DNA of 64,000 nt from Gilliamella sp. Choc5-1 (GCF_001690595.1 NZ_LZHH01000111.1:42924-106923), one strand, 5' to 3'. Positions 40,094 to 50,121 are shown, counted from the first letter of the stretch. Notes: generated by a model from the sequence alone, not told the origin. Translations and numbers: made by a program.

Positions 40094-40142
40094 TTATTCT
40101 TTGTTATGATTAAAATAATCCGCCATAAATGCACCCGTGTAT
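40094..40142 (-). pseudogene. Fragment of transposase C-terminus
   Basis: The minus strand reads YTGAFMADYFNHNKE, similar to AFLADYFN in the larger remnant at 62842-63001. It is an IS3/IS481-like integrase-core tail; only about 15 codons survive. Confidence 0.5.
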
Positions 40143-40250
40143 TTTTAAATTATTTATATAATTTAAATAGTTAAACAGTTAAATATTGATTAATGAAACG
40201 CTATTTCAATTAAAGTACCTATCACACTTTTCGGTTTTTAAATGCTTAAA

Positions 40251-40365
40251 CGGTATAGACTCCTGAATATTTTTTACAAAAATAACCGGCAAAATAAATC
40301 AATAAATAGCCCCCACTTAATATGGGGCTGCTGTTTTTTATTGCTTGGCTGTCTTTTTATAACTT
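40251..40365. repeat. Direct repeat, copy A (115 bases)
   Basis: It begins CGGTATAGACTCCTGAATA and includes an AGCCCC...GGGGCT hairpin followed by a T-run and TTGCTTGGCTGTC. It is nearly identical to copy B at 40538-40650. The first 45 bases are the IS-end-like motif seen at several places in the window. Confidence 0.9.
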
Positions 40366-40387
40366 AAGTCTGATTTTTTTAGGTTTT

Positions 40388-40440
40388 TTACATAAACAAG
40401 GTACGTTCCTGAAAATTTTTAACAAAATGGGGCTTTGTCT
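40388..40440. repeat. Insertion-sequence end motif between copies A and B
   Basis: TACATAAACAAGGTACGTTC continues CTGAAAATTTTTAACAAAAT and GGGGC. It matches the reverse complement of 63050-63101 along about 50 bases. Confidence 0.7.
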
Positions 40441-40537
40441 GTTTTTTTGATAGCGTAAAAAAACTGAAATATTGGCCTTGCGGTGTTGTTGGCGCTTTTT
40501 ACTTTTCTATTTAAATCAATTTGTTATGAATTTAAAG

Positions 40538-40650
40538 CGGTATAGACTCCTGAATATTTTTTACAAAAATAACCGGCAAAATAAACCAATAAATAGCCCC
40601 ACTCAATGTGGGGCTGCTATTTTTTATTGCTTGGCTGTCTTATATAACTT
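40538..40650. repeat. Direct repeat, copy B (113 bases)
   Basis: This is the same element as copy A, with only scattered differences. Here the hairpin is perfect, AGCCCCAC / GTGGGGCT, followed by a T-run, so it can also act as a terminator. It lies just downstream (20 bases) of the stop of the convergent gene at 40671. Confidence 0.9.
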
Positions 40651-40670
40651 TAAAGATTAATAACTAAAAA

Positions 40671-41804
40671 CTAAGGGGTGACGCAAACTGCAAGAAGTGC
40701 ATTGTTTCCGTTGTTAGCGGGGACAAGAATATTGCCAAAGAATGAGTAAACAATGTAATAAGCACCGTCTCGAGTAGTACCAGGACTATGATAGATTTCA
40801 CTTGTGGTATAGCCGTTGTATTTAAAATCTCCATCTCTATAATTACTCATATCGCCCCACTCAGTGAACAAACCTGCACCTATTTGCCGCTGATAACCAT
40901 TATGATGTGATGCTGGTTTAGCACCATCTACTCCATCACTGCAGTTGAAGTAATAACTACTTTTTCTATCACATGCCTGGTTAGTCAAGTCCTTTACCTG
41001 CGACAAACGATAGCCTAGACTGTTACACCAAGACATTTGATTAGGACTAAAACCTTTTATATTGCCTCGATTAACAAACCACTTCTGCAAAACAAATCCA
41101 TATTTAATTACATGGTTACCTAAACTATCTCTACCCACTAATTCAAATGTCTGAGGTAATTTTGGCACTCGAATTGGTCTAGGATTGTCATTTTCCCATT
41201 GAGTTTTTGCCTCTGGGCCGGTTAACTTAACACGTATTACAATTTTTCCATCCTCTTCAGGAGGTAACCACCACCAGTTAGAGTTAGACCGTGGATAAGC
41301 CACTGTTCTTGTCGCTGTAGCCGTTATACCTTCATGCGTGACAGGATCCCATATCAATCCATCTACATCTCCCTCTATCAGTAAATCAAAGGATAACCCA
41401 TTAGCACCCGTTGTTGGGAAATTTTTACTATATGATACAGGATTGTTCGATTGAATTAAAAATCCCTTATTCGGATTCCATATGTCAGCCGGACCAGCAA
41501 ACCCATTAGCTTGTCCATAAAGCAACTCTGGTCTTGCATAGTTAATAACTTCTCTTGAATTTAAAATAATTGCATCACTATGCTTAACTTGATTATTGTT
41601 ACCATTTGCTGCCTGCAATTGCCACGAATATGACAATAACGGCAGTGCCAGTAATGCAATTTTTGCAAATGATTTTAGTGGTGATTTAAACCAAAATGTC
41701 GAGGGTATAAGAAAGAAAAGTGTAAAAACGTGCCTAATGGCGTTATTTGATAAGCTTAAGGCATAGGTTTGCCAGTGTTGTGGATTAACATGGTACTGCA
41801 TCAT
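40671..41804 (-). CDS. Secreted protein with unusually long N-terminal leader; adhesin-like C-terminal domain, function unknown
   Basis: The 377-residue product was not recognised as a named family. A 64-residue leader precedes the likely signal cleavage after LQA: MMQYHVNPQHWQTYALSLSN, then two hydrophobic parts. An internal ATG could shorten it. The mature part begins ANGNNNQVKHSD. The C-terminal half has cysteine pairs (WCNSLGY, QACDRKSSYYFNC, LLAVCVTP) and RQIGAGLFTEWGDMSNY, YTTSEIYHSP and YYIVYSFFG, a layout like C-terminal modules of bacterial invasin-like surface proteins (inference). IS debris lies immediately downstream, so it may be a mobile or recombined surface gene. Confidence 0.55.
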   Translation of the reverse strand: MMQYHVNPQHWQTYALSLSNNAIRHVFTLFFLIPSTFWFKSPLKSFAKIALLALPLLSYSWQLQAANGNNNQVKHSDAIILNSREVINYARPELLYGQANGFAGPADIWNPNKGFLIQSNNPVSYSKNFPTTGANGLSFDLLIEGDVDGLIWDPVTHEGITATATRTVAYPRSNSNWWWLPPEEDGKIVIRVKLTGPEAKTQWENDNPRPIRVPKLPQTFELVGRDSLGNHVIKYGFVLQKWFVNRGNIKGFSPNQMSWCNSLGYRLSQVKDLTNQACDRKSSYYFNCSDGVDGAKPASHHNGYQRQIGAGLFTEWGDMSNYRDGDFKYNGYTTSEIYHSPGTTRDGAYYIVYSFFGNILVPANNGNNALLAVCVTP

Positions 41805-42194
41805 ATTTCCCTTGTCAAGTAAAGTTTTGTTTTTTATACCCGCTCGATCATTAAATGATCTGTTTTGATTTTTTAGTGTAATCGTTTGAAAACTATTTGA
41901 CTAGCCTTTTTGAAAACTTTTTTAAGATTTTTTTTAGTTTTATTAAGGGGTTTACTAATTAAGTTTTATGAAAAACTTTAAAATGGTAATTGCGTATTAA
42001 AACGATAATTAAATAAAAAACTAGTAAAATCAATTGTTTTTAATATATGTTGTTTATAAAGCTAGATTGGTTTTGTTTTCCTCTTATTTTTTACTATTAC
42101 TGATTTTATTTTTTCGCCATGCAATAAACAAAAATGATTTCTTTTTCCGTTTTTTAGCGTACAATCAAAATCATCCCTATATCAAGGTAATGTT
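41805..42194. other. Divergent AT-rich region between secreted-protein gene and zntA
   Basis: These 390 bases are without a credible gene; a 61-codon frame at 42034-42219 lacks a ribosome-binding site and family resemblance, and runs into zntA. The region should hold both promoters. I looked for a ZntR-type palindrome upstream of the P-type ATPase and did not find a convincing one. Confidence 0.5.
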
Positions 42195-44540
42195 ATGTTA
42201 TACAATAACAAATCTGTGAATCATGATCACCATCATGAAGATAAAGGTTGTCATTGTGACTGTAAAAATATGGCGCATAATCATGCACATTTATCTCATG
42301 TTCTAAGTTGTCATCAAGACTCAATCCCTAGCTGTGGTGGAGATTGCCATACAGCAGCAAAAAAAAATCAGTGTGATGATTCCCCCGATGCTCCAGACAG
42401 GCAAAGCTCACAAACTAAATTAATATGGAAAATAAAAGGCATGGATTGTGCGCACTGTGCACAAAAAATTGAAAACGGACTAAAAACGTTGCCGAATATT
42501 GGCCAAACTAAAATTATCTTTTCTGCCCAAAAATTAGTGGTTTTGGTTCCGCAAAAGAATGAAAAAACCATTAAATTGATTGAAGATAAAATCACCGAGT
42601 TAGGTTATACCCCTATTTTTGAATCTACTTCTGAACATACTCATCATGAGCATACTCATGGTTTTGATAAAAAGGCGCTTATTCCTTTAGCGGTGTTAGG
42701 TGGCTTGATTGTAGTGAGTTATCTGCTGTTGTTGTTAAATAAAACAGCAGGCGAATATGCTTTTATGGTAACGGCCATTATTGGGTTAATTCCAATTTTA
42801 AAAGAGGCGTTAATTTTAGCGCGTAGCGGCACCCCTTTTGCTATCGAGTCGTTAATGAGTTTTTCGGCTATTGGTGCTTTATTTATTGGTGCCGCCGAAG
42901 AAGCAACCATGGTTATATTTTTATTTATGATTGGCGAAATGCTAGAAGGTGTGGCAACAAGTAAGGCTAGACAGGGAATCTCGTCACTTGCCAAGCTAAT
43001 GCCTGAAGAGACAGTAATAATTATTGACGGTAAACGAAAAACCATTGCTAGCCGTAGTTTGAAACCGGGTGATATTATCGAAATTTCAGCAGGAGGACGT
43101 TTGCCTGCTGATGTAATTTTAATAAGCGAGCAAGCCAATATTGATGAAAGCGCTTTAACAGGCGAGTCGATCCCCGTAAATTACCTTTCAGGTGATAAAA
43201 TTTTGGCAGGATCGCTCGTGGTCGATAATACCATTGAACTTAAAGTAGTTTCTGAAGTTGGGCAAAATGCCGTTGATCGTATTTTACAGCTAATTGAGGA
43301 CGCCGAAGATCGCAAAGCACCGATTGAGCGTTTTATAGATAAGTTTAGCCGCTATTATACACCCGCAATTGCCTTGCTTGCACTATTGGTGATAGTTGTG
43401 CCACCAGTGCTGTTTAATGCTGATTGGTATACTTGGTTTTATCGTGGTTTGACATTGTTATTAATTGGTTGCCCTTGCGCACTAGTGATATCAACCCCTG
43501 CGGTGATAACCTCAGCATTGTCTAATGCAGCAAAGCAAGGTGTGTTAATTAAGGGTGGCGCAGCGTTAGAGCATATTGGTTTAGTGAAATTAATTGCGTT
43601 TGATAAGACAGGTACGTTAACTGAAGGCAAACCACAGATTACCGATATTATTAATCAAAATGCAATCTCAACAGAAGCGTTACTTGCCATTGTGGCAGCA
43701 ATAGAAAGTGGTTCACATCATCCTTTAGCTAAAGCTATTGTTGATTATGTTAAGCAAAACAAAATTCCGTTTGTCGAAGCCAATAATCGTAAAACAATTG
43801 CAGGGGTTGGAATACAAGGTGAAATAAATCAGCAAATTTTTTATATTGTCTCACCCAATAAAATATCAACTATTTCGATGCAATTAACCGATGAACAGGT
43901 AAAAATAATTAGTCAACTAGAAAGCGCAGGGAAAACGGTCATTGTAGTAGTAACTGACCAAGCAGTAGTAACTGACCAAAAATTATTGGGGATTATCGCT
44001 TTACAAGATGTGCTCCGTGCTGATGCCATAACAGCAATCAATCAATTACATCAATTTGGTTTAAAAACCCTAATGCTTACAGGGGATAATGAACGTGCAG
44101 CAAAACAGATAGCAAAACAGCTCAACATCGATTACCGAGCCGAACTGTTACCAGCAGATAAATTAGTAGAGATTGAAAAAATCCGTAATACAACCGCTAT
44201 TGCAATGGTCGGCGATGGAATTAATGATTCTCCTGCTATGAAAGCTGCAAGCGTAGGTATTGCTATGGGGAGCGGTACTGATGTTGCACTAGAAGCCGCT
44301 GATGCCGCACTAACCCAAAATAGCTTGTTAAGTTTGCCTAAGTTAATTGGTTTAACACGCTTTGCTTCTTATAATATTAAACAAAATATTACAATTGCGT
44401 TGGGGGTTAAATTAGTATTTTTGATCACCAGTTTATTTGGTTTTACTGGGCTGTGGTTGGCCGTGTTAGCTGATTCAGGTACAACGGCAATTGTTACGGC
44501 TAATGCCCTTCGAGTTTTGAAATTTAAAAATAAAAGTTAA
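42195..44540 (+). CDS. zntA: ZntA-type Zn(II)/Cd(II)/Pb(II)-exporting P-type ATPase
   Basis: The 781-residue protein has a His/Cys-rich N-terminus (HDHHHEDKGCHCDC, residues 10-23), an HMA domain with C85-x-x-C88 in GMDCAHC, eight expected helices with the C426-P-C428 metal site, and the phosphorylated D470 in DKTGT. The CPC motif with the His/Cys tail identifies a soft-metal exporter. A duplicated VVTDQ stretch encoded by an 18-base repeat lies at 43947-43979. It is followed by a strong terminator. No metalloregulator gene is adjacent. Confidence 0.93.
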   Translation: MLYNNKSVNHDHHHEDKGCHCDCKNMAHNHAHLSHVLSCHQDSIPSCGGDCHTAAKKNQCDDSPDAPDRQSSQTKLIWKIKGMDCAHCAQKIENGLKTLPNIGQTKIIFSAQKLVVLVPQKNEKTIKLIEDKITELGYTPIFESTSEHTHHEHTHGFDKKALIPLAVLGGLIVVSYLLLLLNKTAGEYAFMVTAIIGLIPILKEALILARSGTPFAIESLMSFSAIGALFIGAAEEATMVIFLFMIGEMLEGVATSKARQGISSLAKLMPEETVIIIDGKRKTIASRSLKPGDIIEISAGGRLPADVILISEQANIDESALTGESIPVNYLSGDKILAGSLVVDNTIELKVVSEVGQNAVDRILQLIEDAEDRKAPIERFIDKFSRYYTPAIALLALLVIVVPPVLFNADWYTWFYRGLTLLLIGCPCALVISTPAVITSALSNAAKQGVLIKGGAALEHIGLVKLIAFDKTGTLTEGKPQITDIINQNAISTEALLAIVAAIESGSHHPLAKAIVDYVKQNKIPFVEANNRKTIAGVGIQGEINQQIFYIVSPNKISTISMQLTDEQVKIISQLESAGKTVIVVVTDQAVVTDQKLLGIIALQDVLRADAITAINQLHQFGLKTLMLTGDNERAAKQIAKQLNIDYRAELLPADKLVEIEKIRNTTAIAMVGDGINDSPAMKAASVGIAMGSGTDVALEAADAALTQNSLLSLPKLIGLTRFASYNIKQNITIALGVKLVFLITSLFGFTGLWLAVLADSGTTAIVTANALRVLKFKNKS

Positions 44541-44557
44541 AAAGTAGTTTAACTAGC

Positions 44558-44589
44558 CTATTCCGCTTGTGATAAGCGGAATAGTTTTT
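44558..44589 (+). terminator. Terminator after zntA
   Basis: An 11-base perfect stem, CTATTCCGCTT / AAGCGGAATAG, with a 5-base loop is followed by five T. Confidence 0.9.
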
Positions 44590-44604
44590 AATGATTTTGG
44601 GTTA

Positions 44605-45558
44605 TTAGTTATCCATTCTTAGTGATATTTCGCCACCAATATGGGCATTAATTTTGCCATTTTGTTCTAACAATAAGGCTCCTTGGTCATTTATACCTTT
44701 TGCTGTTCCGCGAATAATGTTATCGCCAATTAATAGTTTTACAGGACGGTTAACAAAGTTATCTAGTCTATTCCAATCATTAATAAATGGCACTAAACCA
44801 TGTTTTTCAAATTCTATTAATTGGCTTTTTAAGGTTTTGGCAACCTGCGAAACTAATAAGTTACGATCAACATTGCCTAAATTAGCCCATTTTTGGTTAA
44901 CTATGGTGGTATCAGGGTTTGTCATGGTTAAATTGACGCCAACACCAATCACAACATGGGCACAGTCGCCAGTTTTACCGGCAAGCTCAACTAATATACC
45001 AGCTAACTTTTGGTCATTAAGATAAAGATCATTTGGCCATTTAACTTTAATATCTTGACCTGATAATGCCCGTAAGGTATCGGCAAGCACAATGCCGACC
45101 ACTAAACTCAGCCCCATTGCCGCCGCTACGCCTTGTTCTAGTCGCCAATACATTGAAAAGTATAGATTAGTGCCAAAAGGTGAAAACCATTTCCGCCCTC
45201 TTCGCCCTCTGGCTTTTGATTGAAATTCGGCAACACAACAATCGCCTGATGTTAATTGACCAATTCGTTCCAGTAGATATTGGTTAGTCGAATCGATAAT
45301 CGGTAATATTTCACAGTGGCTATCGGATTGGTAGTGTAGATCAATTTTGTTTTTACTTAGCAAATCAAGCGGAGCTGACAAGCAATAACCTTTGCCTTGT
45401 ACAGATGATAACTCTAGCCCCCACTCACGCAGTTGTTTAATGTATTTATTGATGCCTGCGCGTGTTATGCCAAATATTACTGCTAATTCTTCGCCCGAAT
45501 GATATTTGCCATCTGCAAGTATTTCAATTAATTTAAGTGGATTGTTGTGGTTGCGCAT
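44605..45558 (-). CDS. birA: BirA, biotin-protein ligase and biotin operon repressor
   Basis: The 317-residue protein has an N-terminal winged helix (LIEILADGKYHSGEELAVIFGITRAGINKYIKQL), a central catalytic domain with ARGRRGRKWFSPFGTNLYFS (biotinyl-AMP loop) and VKWPNDLYL, and a C-terminal SH3-like cap. It activates biotin and attaches it to the acetyl-CoA carboxylase carrier, and represses bio genes when loaded. Its start overlaps the end of the MFS gene by 26 bases. murB lies upstream, as in enterobacteria, with the carrier inserted between. Confidence 0.95.
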   Translation of the reverse strand: MRNHNNPLKLIEILADGKYHSGEELAVIFGITRAGINKYIKQLREWGLELSSVQGKGYCLSAPLDLLSKNKIDLHYQSDSHCEILPIIDSTNQYLLERIGQLTSGDCCVAEFQSKARGRRGRKWFSPFGTNLYFSMYWRLEQGVAAAMGLSLVVGIVLADTLRALSGQDIKVKWPNDLYLNDQKLAGILVELAGKTGDCAHVVIGVGVNLTMTNPDTTIVNQKWANLGNVDRNLLVSQVAKTLKSQLIEFEKHGLVPFINDWNRLDNFVNRPVKLLIGDNIIRGTAKGINDQGALLLEQNGKINAHIGGEISLRMDN

Positions 45559-46675
45559 CCGTTCCTCTTTTTTTAATTAACAGCATAATGAAGTATAACG
45601 AGATTATAGCAAAGCTGACAAATAAATAAGCATTATTCATTTTATCCATAATAAAGGCGATCACAGCCGGTGCAATTAAACTGCCTAAAGTATTAGTTAA
45701 TAGCATGGCTTGATTCATGGCAACGATATCTTGTTTTTTAACACACGAACATGCCCAAGCCATAGATATTGGGTAAATGGTATAAATGGTTACGCCTAAT
45801 AGGATAATTGCTAATACATCACACCAATTAAATATCAGCATAATACATGCAATCAACATGAGTAGTGATTCGATGAGTAATACTGTTTGCCGTCCAAATT
45901 TGTCTGCACACCAGTTAGCAGGCATTTGTGCAATCACTCCTGATAAAATCAGTAATATCATCCAATTTGCAACTTGAATATCACTATAACCTAAGTGTGA
46001 ATAATAAGCTGGTAAAAGCGAATATAATGATCCAATTAACATACCGGCAATTACGCAACCAGTTAAGCCTAGTCGAGAAGGCTTATTCAATATCATTGGC
46101 ATAATGTTAAAGCTGCTTTTTTTCCTTTTAGGTAATTTATAATGGGTGAGCAAAATAAATAAAATCGCTAGCCCCATCAGTAACGCGATAACTAACCCAA
46201 AATACAATACATCTTCTGGAAAATACTGCAACAAAGCTTGCCCTAAAACCGTGCCTAAATAGTAAGTGGTTAGATATATTGCAAGCATTTTTCCACGCGT
46301 ACGAACTGGACCTGTTAGCAATATACAACTTTCAATAACCACCCACGTTACAGCGCAAGCAATACCAATAAAAAATCGCCACATTATCCAACTATAAAAA
46401 TTCATTGAAAAACCTAGCCCAATTGTTGCTACTGCAAAAATAATACAACTATAGGTATAAGTGTGACGCGCATTGAATTTATTAATAAACCAATTGGCAA
46501 AAATAGTACCAATCAAGTTACCTGTAAAATAACTTGATCCTACAAGCCCAATTTGCCCAAGCGAAAACTCATTACGCACCAACCACAATGGTACTTGTGT
46601 GTTTAATGCCGACAACGAGATAGTCACAAAGAGTAAACTGGTTAATAAAATAGGAAATGAGTACGAATGTTTCAT
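45533..46675 (-). CDS. ycaD: YcaD-like MFS transporter
   Basis: The 380-residue protein has twelve predicted helices. Its opening LSALNTQVPLWLVRNEF...GLVGSSYFTGNLIGT and AMAWACSC...QDIVAMNQAMLL align with E. coli YcaD, a carrier of unknown substrate. It sits between murB and birA and overlaps birA by 26 bases, so all three probably share a transcript. The location is not the E. coli one. Name confidence is moderate. Confidence 0.75.
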   Translation of the reverse strand: MKHSYSFPILLTSLLFVTISLSALNTQVPLWLVRNEFSLGQIGLVGSSYFTGNLIGTIFANWFINKFNARHTYTYSCIIFAVATIGLGFSMNFYSWIMWRFFIGIACAVTWVVIESCILLTGPVRTRGKMLAIYLTTYYLGTVLGQALLQYFPEDVLYFGLVIALLMGLAILFILLTHYKLPKRKKSSFNIMPMILNKPSRLGLTGCVIAGMLIGSLYSLLPAYYSHLGYSDIQVANWMILLILSGVIAQMPANWCADKFGRQTVLLIESLLMLIACIMLIFNWCDVLAIILLGVTIYTIYPISMAWACSCVKKQDIVAMNQAMLLTNTLGSLIAPAVIAFIMDKMNNAYLFVSFAIISLYFIMLLIKKRGTDAQPQQST

Positions 46676-46734
46676 AATGTTATCGCATATAATTTATAAG
46701 CTATAATTTACAGGCAATTATAATTTGGTGCTAA

Positions 46735-47745
46735 TTATAAATAACTGTCTGCGTTAATTTCGCCCTGATTGCCAATAAATCGGATTTCTGGTGATAAATT
46801 CACCAAGAATTTTTGTGCTACGCATTTTTTAATATAACGCGCTAGTTCAACTACATCTTGCGCTGTGGCTTGATTTTTATTAACTAAAACCAATGCTTGT
46901 TGTTGATGCACTGCCGCTCCACCTATTTGGTAGCCTTTTAAGCCACACTGTTCAATAAGCCAACCTGCGGCTAATTTGGTTTTCTCATTAGCTTGTGGAT
47001 ATATTGGCATGGTTGGGTAAATTTCAAGTAACTTATCAGCAACAATTTTATCGACCACTGGGTTTTTAAAAAAGCTACCACCATTACCAAGTACTTTGGG
47101 ATCGGGTAACTTACTACGGCGGATTTCACACACTTTATCAAAAACCATTTTTGCGGTGACTGTTTGTGAGTCAAAGTTTCGTAATTCACCGTAAGTTAAA
47201 ACAGGCTGCCACTGTTTTGATAATTTTATACCAACATTGATAACAGCATAACCTTGCAAATATGCTTTTTTGAAGATGCTTTCACGATATCCATATTGAC
47301 CATCAGTTACAGTGATGATTTTGCCTGTAGTTAGTTCAAGCAACTCCACATAATCAGCAACTTTTTGAAACTCAACCCCATAAGCACCAATGTTTTGAAT
47401 CGGTGCCGAACCTACACATCCAGGAATTAATGCTAAATTTTCAAGTCCAGGTATGTTCTGCTTGATGGTTGTTGATACTAGATCATGCCAAATTTCACCA
47501 GCACCAACTCTCAAATGCCATGCTTGTTCTGTTTCGGTAATGGTTATACCTTTGATGCGATTAACAATAACAATACCGTCAAAATCACATGTAAATAGCG
47601 TGTTACTGCCTTGGCCAATAATCATAATAGGATAATTTTGAATATTATCTTGCCAAACTTGTTGTAATTGTTCAACTGTCGTGACAATAACAACTTTTTT
47701 AGCAAAAACAGTTAAACCAAATGTATTAGGAATTTTTTGTTTCAT
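46735..47745 (-). CDS. murB: MurB, UDP-N-acetylenolpyruvoylglucosamine reductase
   Basis: The 336-residue protein has the FAD-binding stretch MIIGQGSNTLF and GSAPIQNIGAYGVE, the catalytic serine region GNGGSFFKNP, and the type I MurB C-terminal domain. It reduces the enolpyruvyl group with NADPH to give UDP-MurNAc for peptidoglycan. It begins the minus-strand murB-ycaD-birA group and is divergent from deoB. Confidence 0.96.
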   Translation of the reverse strand: MKQKIPNTFGLTVFAKKVVIVTTVEQLQQVWQDNIQNYPIMIIGQGSNTLFTCDFDGIVIVNRIKGITITETEQAWHLRVGAGEIWHDLVSTTIKQNIPGLENLALIPGCVGSAPIQNIGAYGVEFQKVADYVELLELTTGKIITVTDGQYGYRESIFKKAYLQGYAVINVGIKLSKQWQPVLTYGELRNFDSQTVTAKMVFDKVCEIRRSKLPDPKVLGNGGSFFKNPVVDKIVADKLLEIYPTMPIYPQANEKTKLAAGWLIEQCGLKGYQIGGAAVHQQQALVLVNKNQATAQDVVELARYIKKCVAQKFLVNLSPEIRFIGNQGEINADSYL

Positions 47746-48129
47746 TAATCACTACCTTTACTTTTTTGAAAGCAGACACCAAAGCGCAAATCGGTTTTAT
47801 CTATTATTTTTTATGGTTTATAGCCTATTGTATTTAGCTTCTATATTAGCACATGACTAATGTTATTTAATAACTTAATTTGGTCATAAATGCTTTTGAA
47901 TTTTTTATAAAAAGTGTGAGTAAGATCAAATTCATTACATTAATTAATCAAATATTTGATAAAGCAATGCTTAAATATTTTTTGTTTTTTGTTATCATAT
48001 ATAACCATTAGCTGAGCAATGTTTTATGAATTATTGTTAGCACCAAGATAGTTACCAATATTTGACTGGCTGTAATTGATTATATTTATTGTGCTCAAGT
48101 TAAGTGTTGTCTATCAATTAGAGGATATT
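47746..48129. other. Divergent regulatory region between murB and the deo genes
   Basis: These 384 AT-rich bases have no coding potential. They contain the CRP-like site at 47915-47930. In enterobacteria deo operons answer to CRP, CytR and DeoR; no CytR or DeoR gene lies in this window. Confidence 0.6.
47915..47930 (+). promoter_or_regulatory. CRP-like site upstream of deoB
   Basis: TGTGAGTAAGATCAAA has a perfect left half-site, the right spacing, and one mismatch in the right half. It is 200 bases before the deoB start. Confidence 0.55.
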
Positions 48130-49362
48130 ATGAAAAGAGTTTTTATTATGATCCTAGATTCGTTTGGGATCGGCGGTGCTGAAGATGCCAAAAAATATGG
48201 CGATCAAGGGGCTAACACTTTAGGTCATATTGCCGAAGCTTGTGCATTAGGTAAAGCTGAACAAGGGCGCAGTGGGCCATTAAAATTACCAAATTTAGGT
48301 CAATTAGGCTTAATTGAAGCCGCTTATGAATCTTCAGGTGATTACCCTAAAGGTATGCAAACTGAAGGTGAAATTATTGGCTCATATGGTTATGCTAGCG
48401 AAATATCTTCTGGTAAAGATACACCTTCAGGACACTGGGAAATTGCAGGTGTGCCAGTACTTTTTGACTGGGGATATTTTACTAATACCACAAATAGCTT
48501 CCCTCAAGATCTTTTAGATAAAATTGTTTCCCGCGCAAAACTTCCTGGTTATCTTGGTAATTGCCATTCATCTGGAACCATTATCCTTGATGAACTTGGT
48601 GAAGAGCATATGGCTTCTAATAAACCTATTTTCTATACGTCTGCTGATTCAGTATTCCAAATTGCCTGCCACGAAGAGACTTTTGGCCTAGATAGGCTTT
48701 ATGAAATTTGCGAAATTGCTCGTGATGAGCTAAATAAAGGCAATTACAATATTGGACGTGTTATTGCAAGGCCATTTATTGGACAAAAAGCAGGCGAATT
48801 TGTACGAACTGGTAACCGTCACGATCTTGCCGTTGAACCACCTGCACCAACCGTGATTAAGAAATTAGTTGATGAAAAAAACGGCACGGTAGTATCAGTT
48901 GGTAAAATCGCCGATATTTATGCACACGTTGGCATCACCAAAAAAATTAAAGCAACTGGCCTTGAAGCACTTTTTGATGCCTCACTTGAGGAAATAAAAC
49001 AAGCTAAAGATAATACTATTGTCTTTACCAATTTTGTTGACTTTGACTCATCTTATGGTCACCGTCGTGATGTTTCTGGTTATGCCGCCGCATTAGAATA
49101 TTTTGATAGTCGTCTACCGGAAATGTTAGCGTTAATTCAGCCTGGAGATCTGCTTATTATTAGTGCCGATCATGGTTGCGATCCTACTTGGGCAGGTACT
49201 GATCATACTCGTGAACATATTCCTGTCATTGTTTATGGTGGCAGTGTACCTGTGGGTTCTTTAGGACATCGAGAAACGTTTGCCGATATTGGGCAAAGCG
49301 TTGCTGACTATTTTGATTTATCGCCAATGGATTACGGTAAATCGTTTATAAAAAAGAAGTAA
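48130..49362 (+). CDS. deoB: DeoB, phosphopentomutase
   Basis: The start is set at the ATG at 48130, where GAGG stands five bases upstream and [16 protein letters not shown] matches the family; the frame is open to 48076. The 410-residue product keeps the metal-binding D10, [11 protein letters not shown], and the C-terminal [20 protein letters not shown]. It interconverts ribose/deoxyribose 1- and 5-phosphates, feeding nucleoside sugars into central metabolism. deoD follows after 42 bases. Confidence 0.96.
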   Translation: MKRVFIMILDSFGIGGAEDAKKYGDQGANTLGHIAEACALGKAEQGRSGPLKLPNLGQLGLIEAAYESSGDYPKGMQTEGEIIGSYGYASEISSGKDTPSGHWEIAGVPVLFDWGYFTNTTNSFPQDLLDKIVSRAKLPGYLGNCHSSGTIILDELGEEHMASNKPIFYTSADSVFQIACHEETFGLDRLYEICEIARDELNKGNYNIGRVIARPFIGQKAGEFVRTGNRHDLAVEPPAPTVIKKLVDEKNGTVVSVGKIADIYAHVGITKKIKATGLEALFDASLEEIKQAKDNTIVFTNFVDFDSSYGHRRDVSGYAAALEYFDSRLPEMLALIQPGDLLIISADHGCDPTWAGTDHTREHIPVIVYGGSVPVGSLGHRETFADIGQSVADYFDLSPMDYGKSFIKKK

Positions 49363-49404
49363 TTGAAGTCATGCCAATTTAGTAACAAATATCAGGAGAA
49401 TTTA

Positions 49405-50121
49405 ATGTCTACCCCGCATATTAATGCCGTTGATAATGCGTTTGCAAAAACCGTTTTAATGCCTGGAGATCCACTTCGAGCAAAATTTATTGCAGAAACG
49501 TTTTTAGAAAACGCCCAAGAAGTCACTAATGTAAGATCTATGTTAGGTTTTACTGGTTATTACAAAGGACAAAAAGTTTCAGTTATGGGGCATGGCATGG
49601 GCATTCCATCTTGCTCTATTTATGCAACCGAGCTAGTTAAATTTTACGGTGTTGAAAACATCATCCGTGTTGGTTCATGTGGTGCTATAAGTCCAAATGT
49701 AAACCTTGGCGACATTATTATTGGCATGGGCGCTTGTACCGATTCAAAAGTCAACCGCTTACGTTTTAAAGATCATGATTTCGCAGCTATTGCCGATTTT
49801 GATCTTACTTGTAATGCTGTTAATGCTGCTAAAAAATTAGGTGTAAATGTTAAAGTAGGTAATCTATTTTCTGCCGACCTTTTTTATAGTGTTGAACCTG
49901 ATATGTTTGATGTGATGGAAAAATACAATATTTTAGGTGTTGAAATGGAAGCCGCCGGCATTTATGGCGTAGCTGCAGAATATGGCGCAAAAGCACTGGC
50001 TATTTGTACGGTTTCAGACCATATCCGCAAAAACGAAGCCATGTCAGCACAAGAGCGACAACTAGGCTTTAAAGATATGATCACCGTCGCGTTGGAATCT
50101 GTTTTATTAAATCAGAACTAA
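49405..50121 (+). CDS. deoD: DeoD, purine-nucleoside phosphorylase
   Basis: The start at the ATG at 49405 ([11 protein letters not shown]) is supported by AGGAGA seven bases before and by the family start; an in-frame TTG at 49363 is rejected. The 238-residue hexameric-type enzyme shows [23 protein letters not shown] and VSDHIRKNE. It splits purine nucleosides with phosphate to base and ribose 1-phosphate. It is co-transcribed with deoB and ends at a strong terminator. Confidence 0.96.
   Translation: MSTPHINAVDNAFAKTVLMPGDPLRAKFIAETFLENAQEVTNVRSMLGFTGYYKGQKVSVMGHGMGIPSCSIYATELVKFYGVENIIRVGSCGAISPNVNLGDIIIGMGACTDSKVNRLRFKDHDFAAIADFDLTCNAVNAAKKLGVNVKVGNLFSADLFYSVEPDMFDVMEKYNILGVEMEAAGIYGVAAEYGAKALAICTVSDHIRKNEAMSAQERQLGFKDMITVALESVLLNQN

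Noticed and set aside
40472..40660. 62-codon frame
   Set aside because: It lies inside the direct-repeat unit and IS-end debris, with no ribosome-binding site.
42034..42219. 61-codon frame before zntA
   Set aside because: It has no ribosome-binding site, is overlapped by zntA, and its hydrophobic content is explained by AT-rich DNA.
48076..48129. Upstream extension of deoB
   Set aside because: The ATG at 48130 has GAGG at the right distance and matches the family start.
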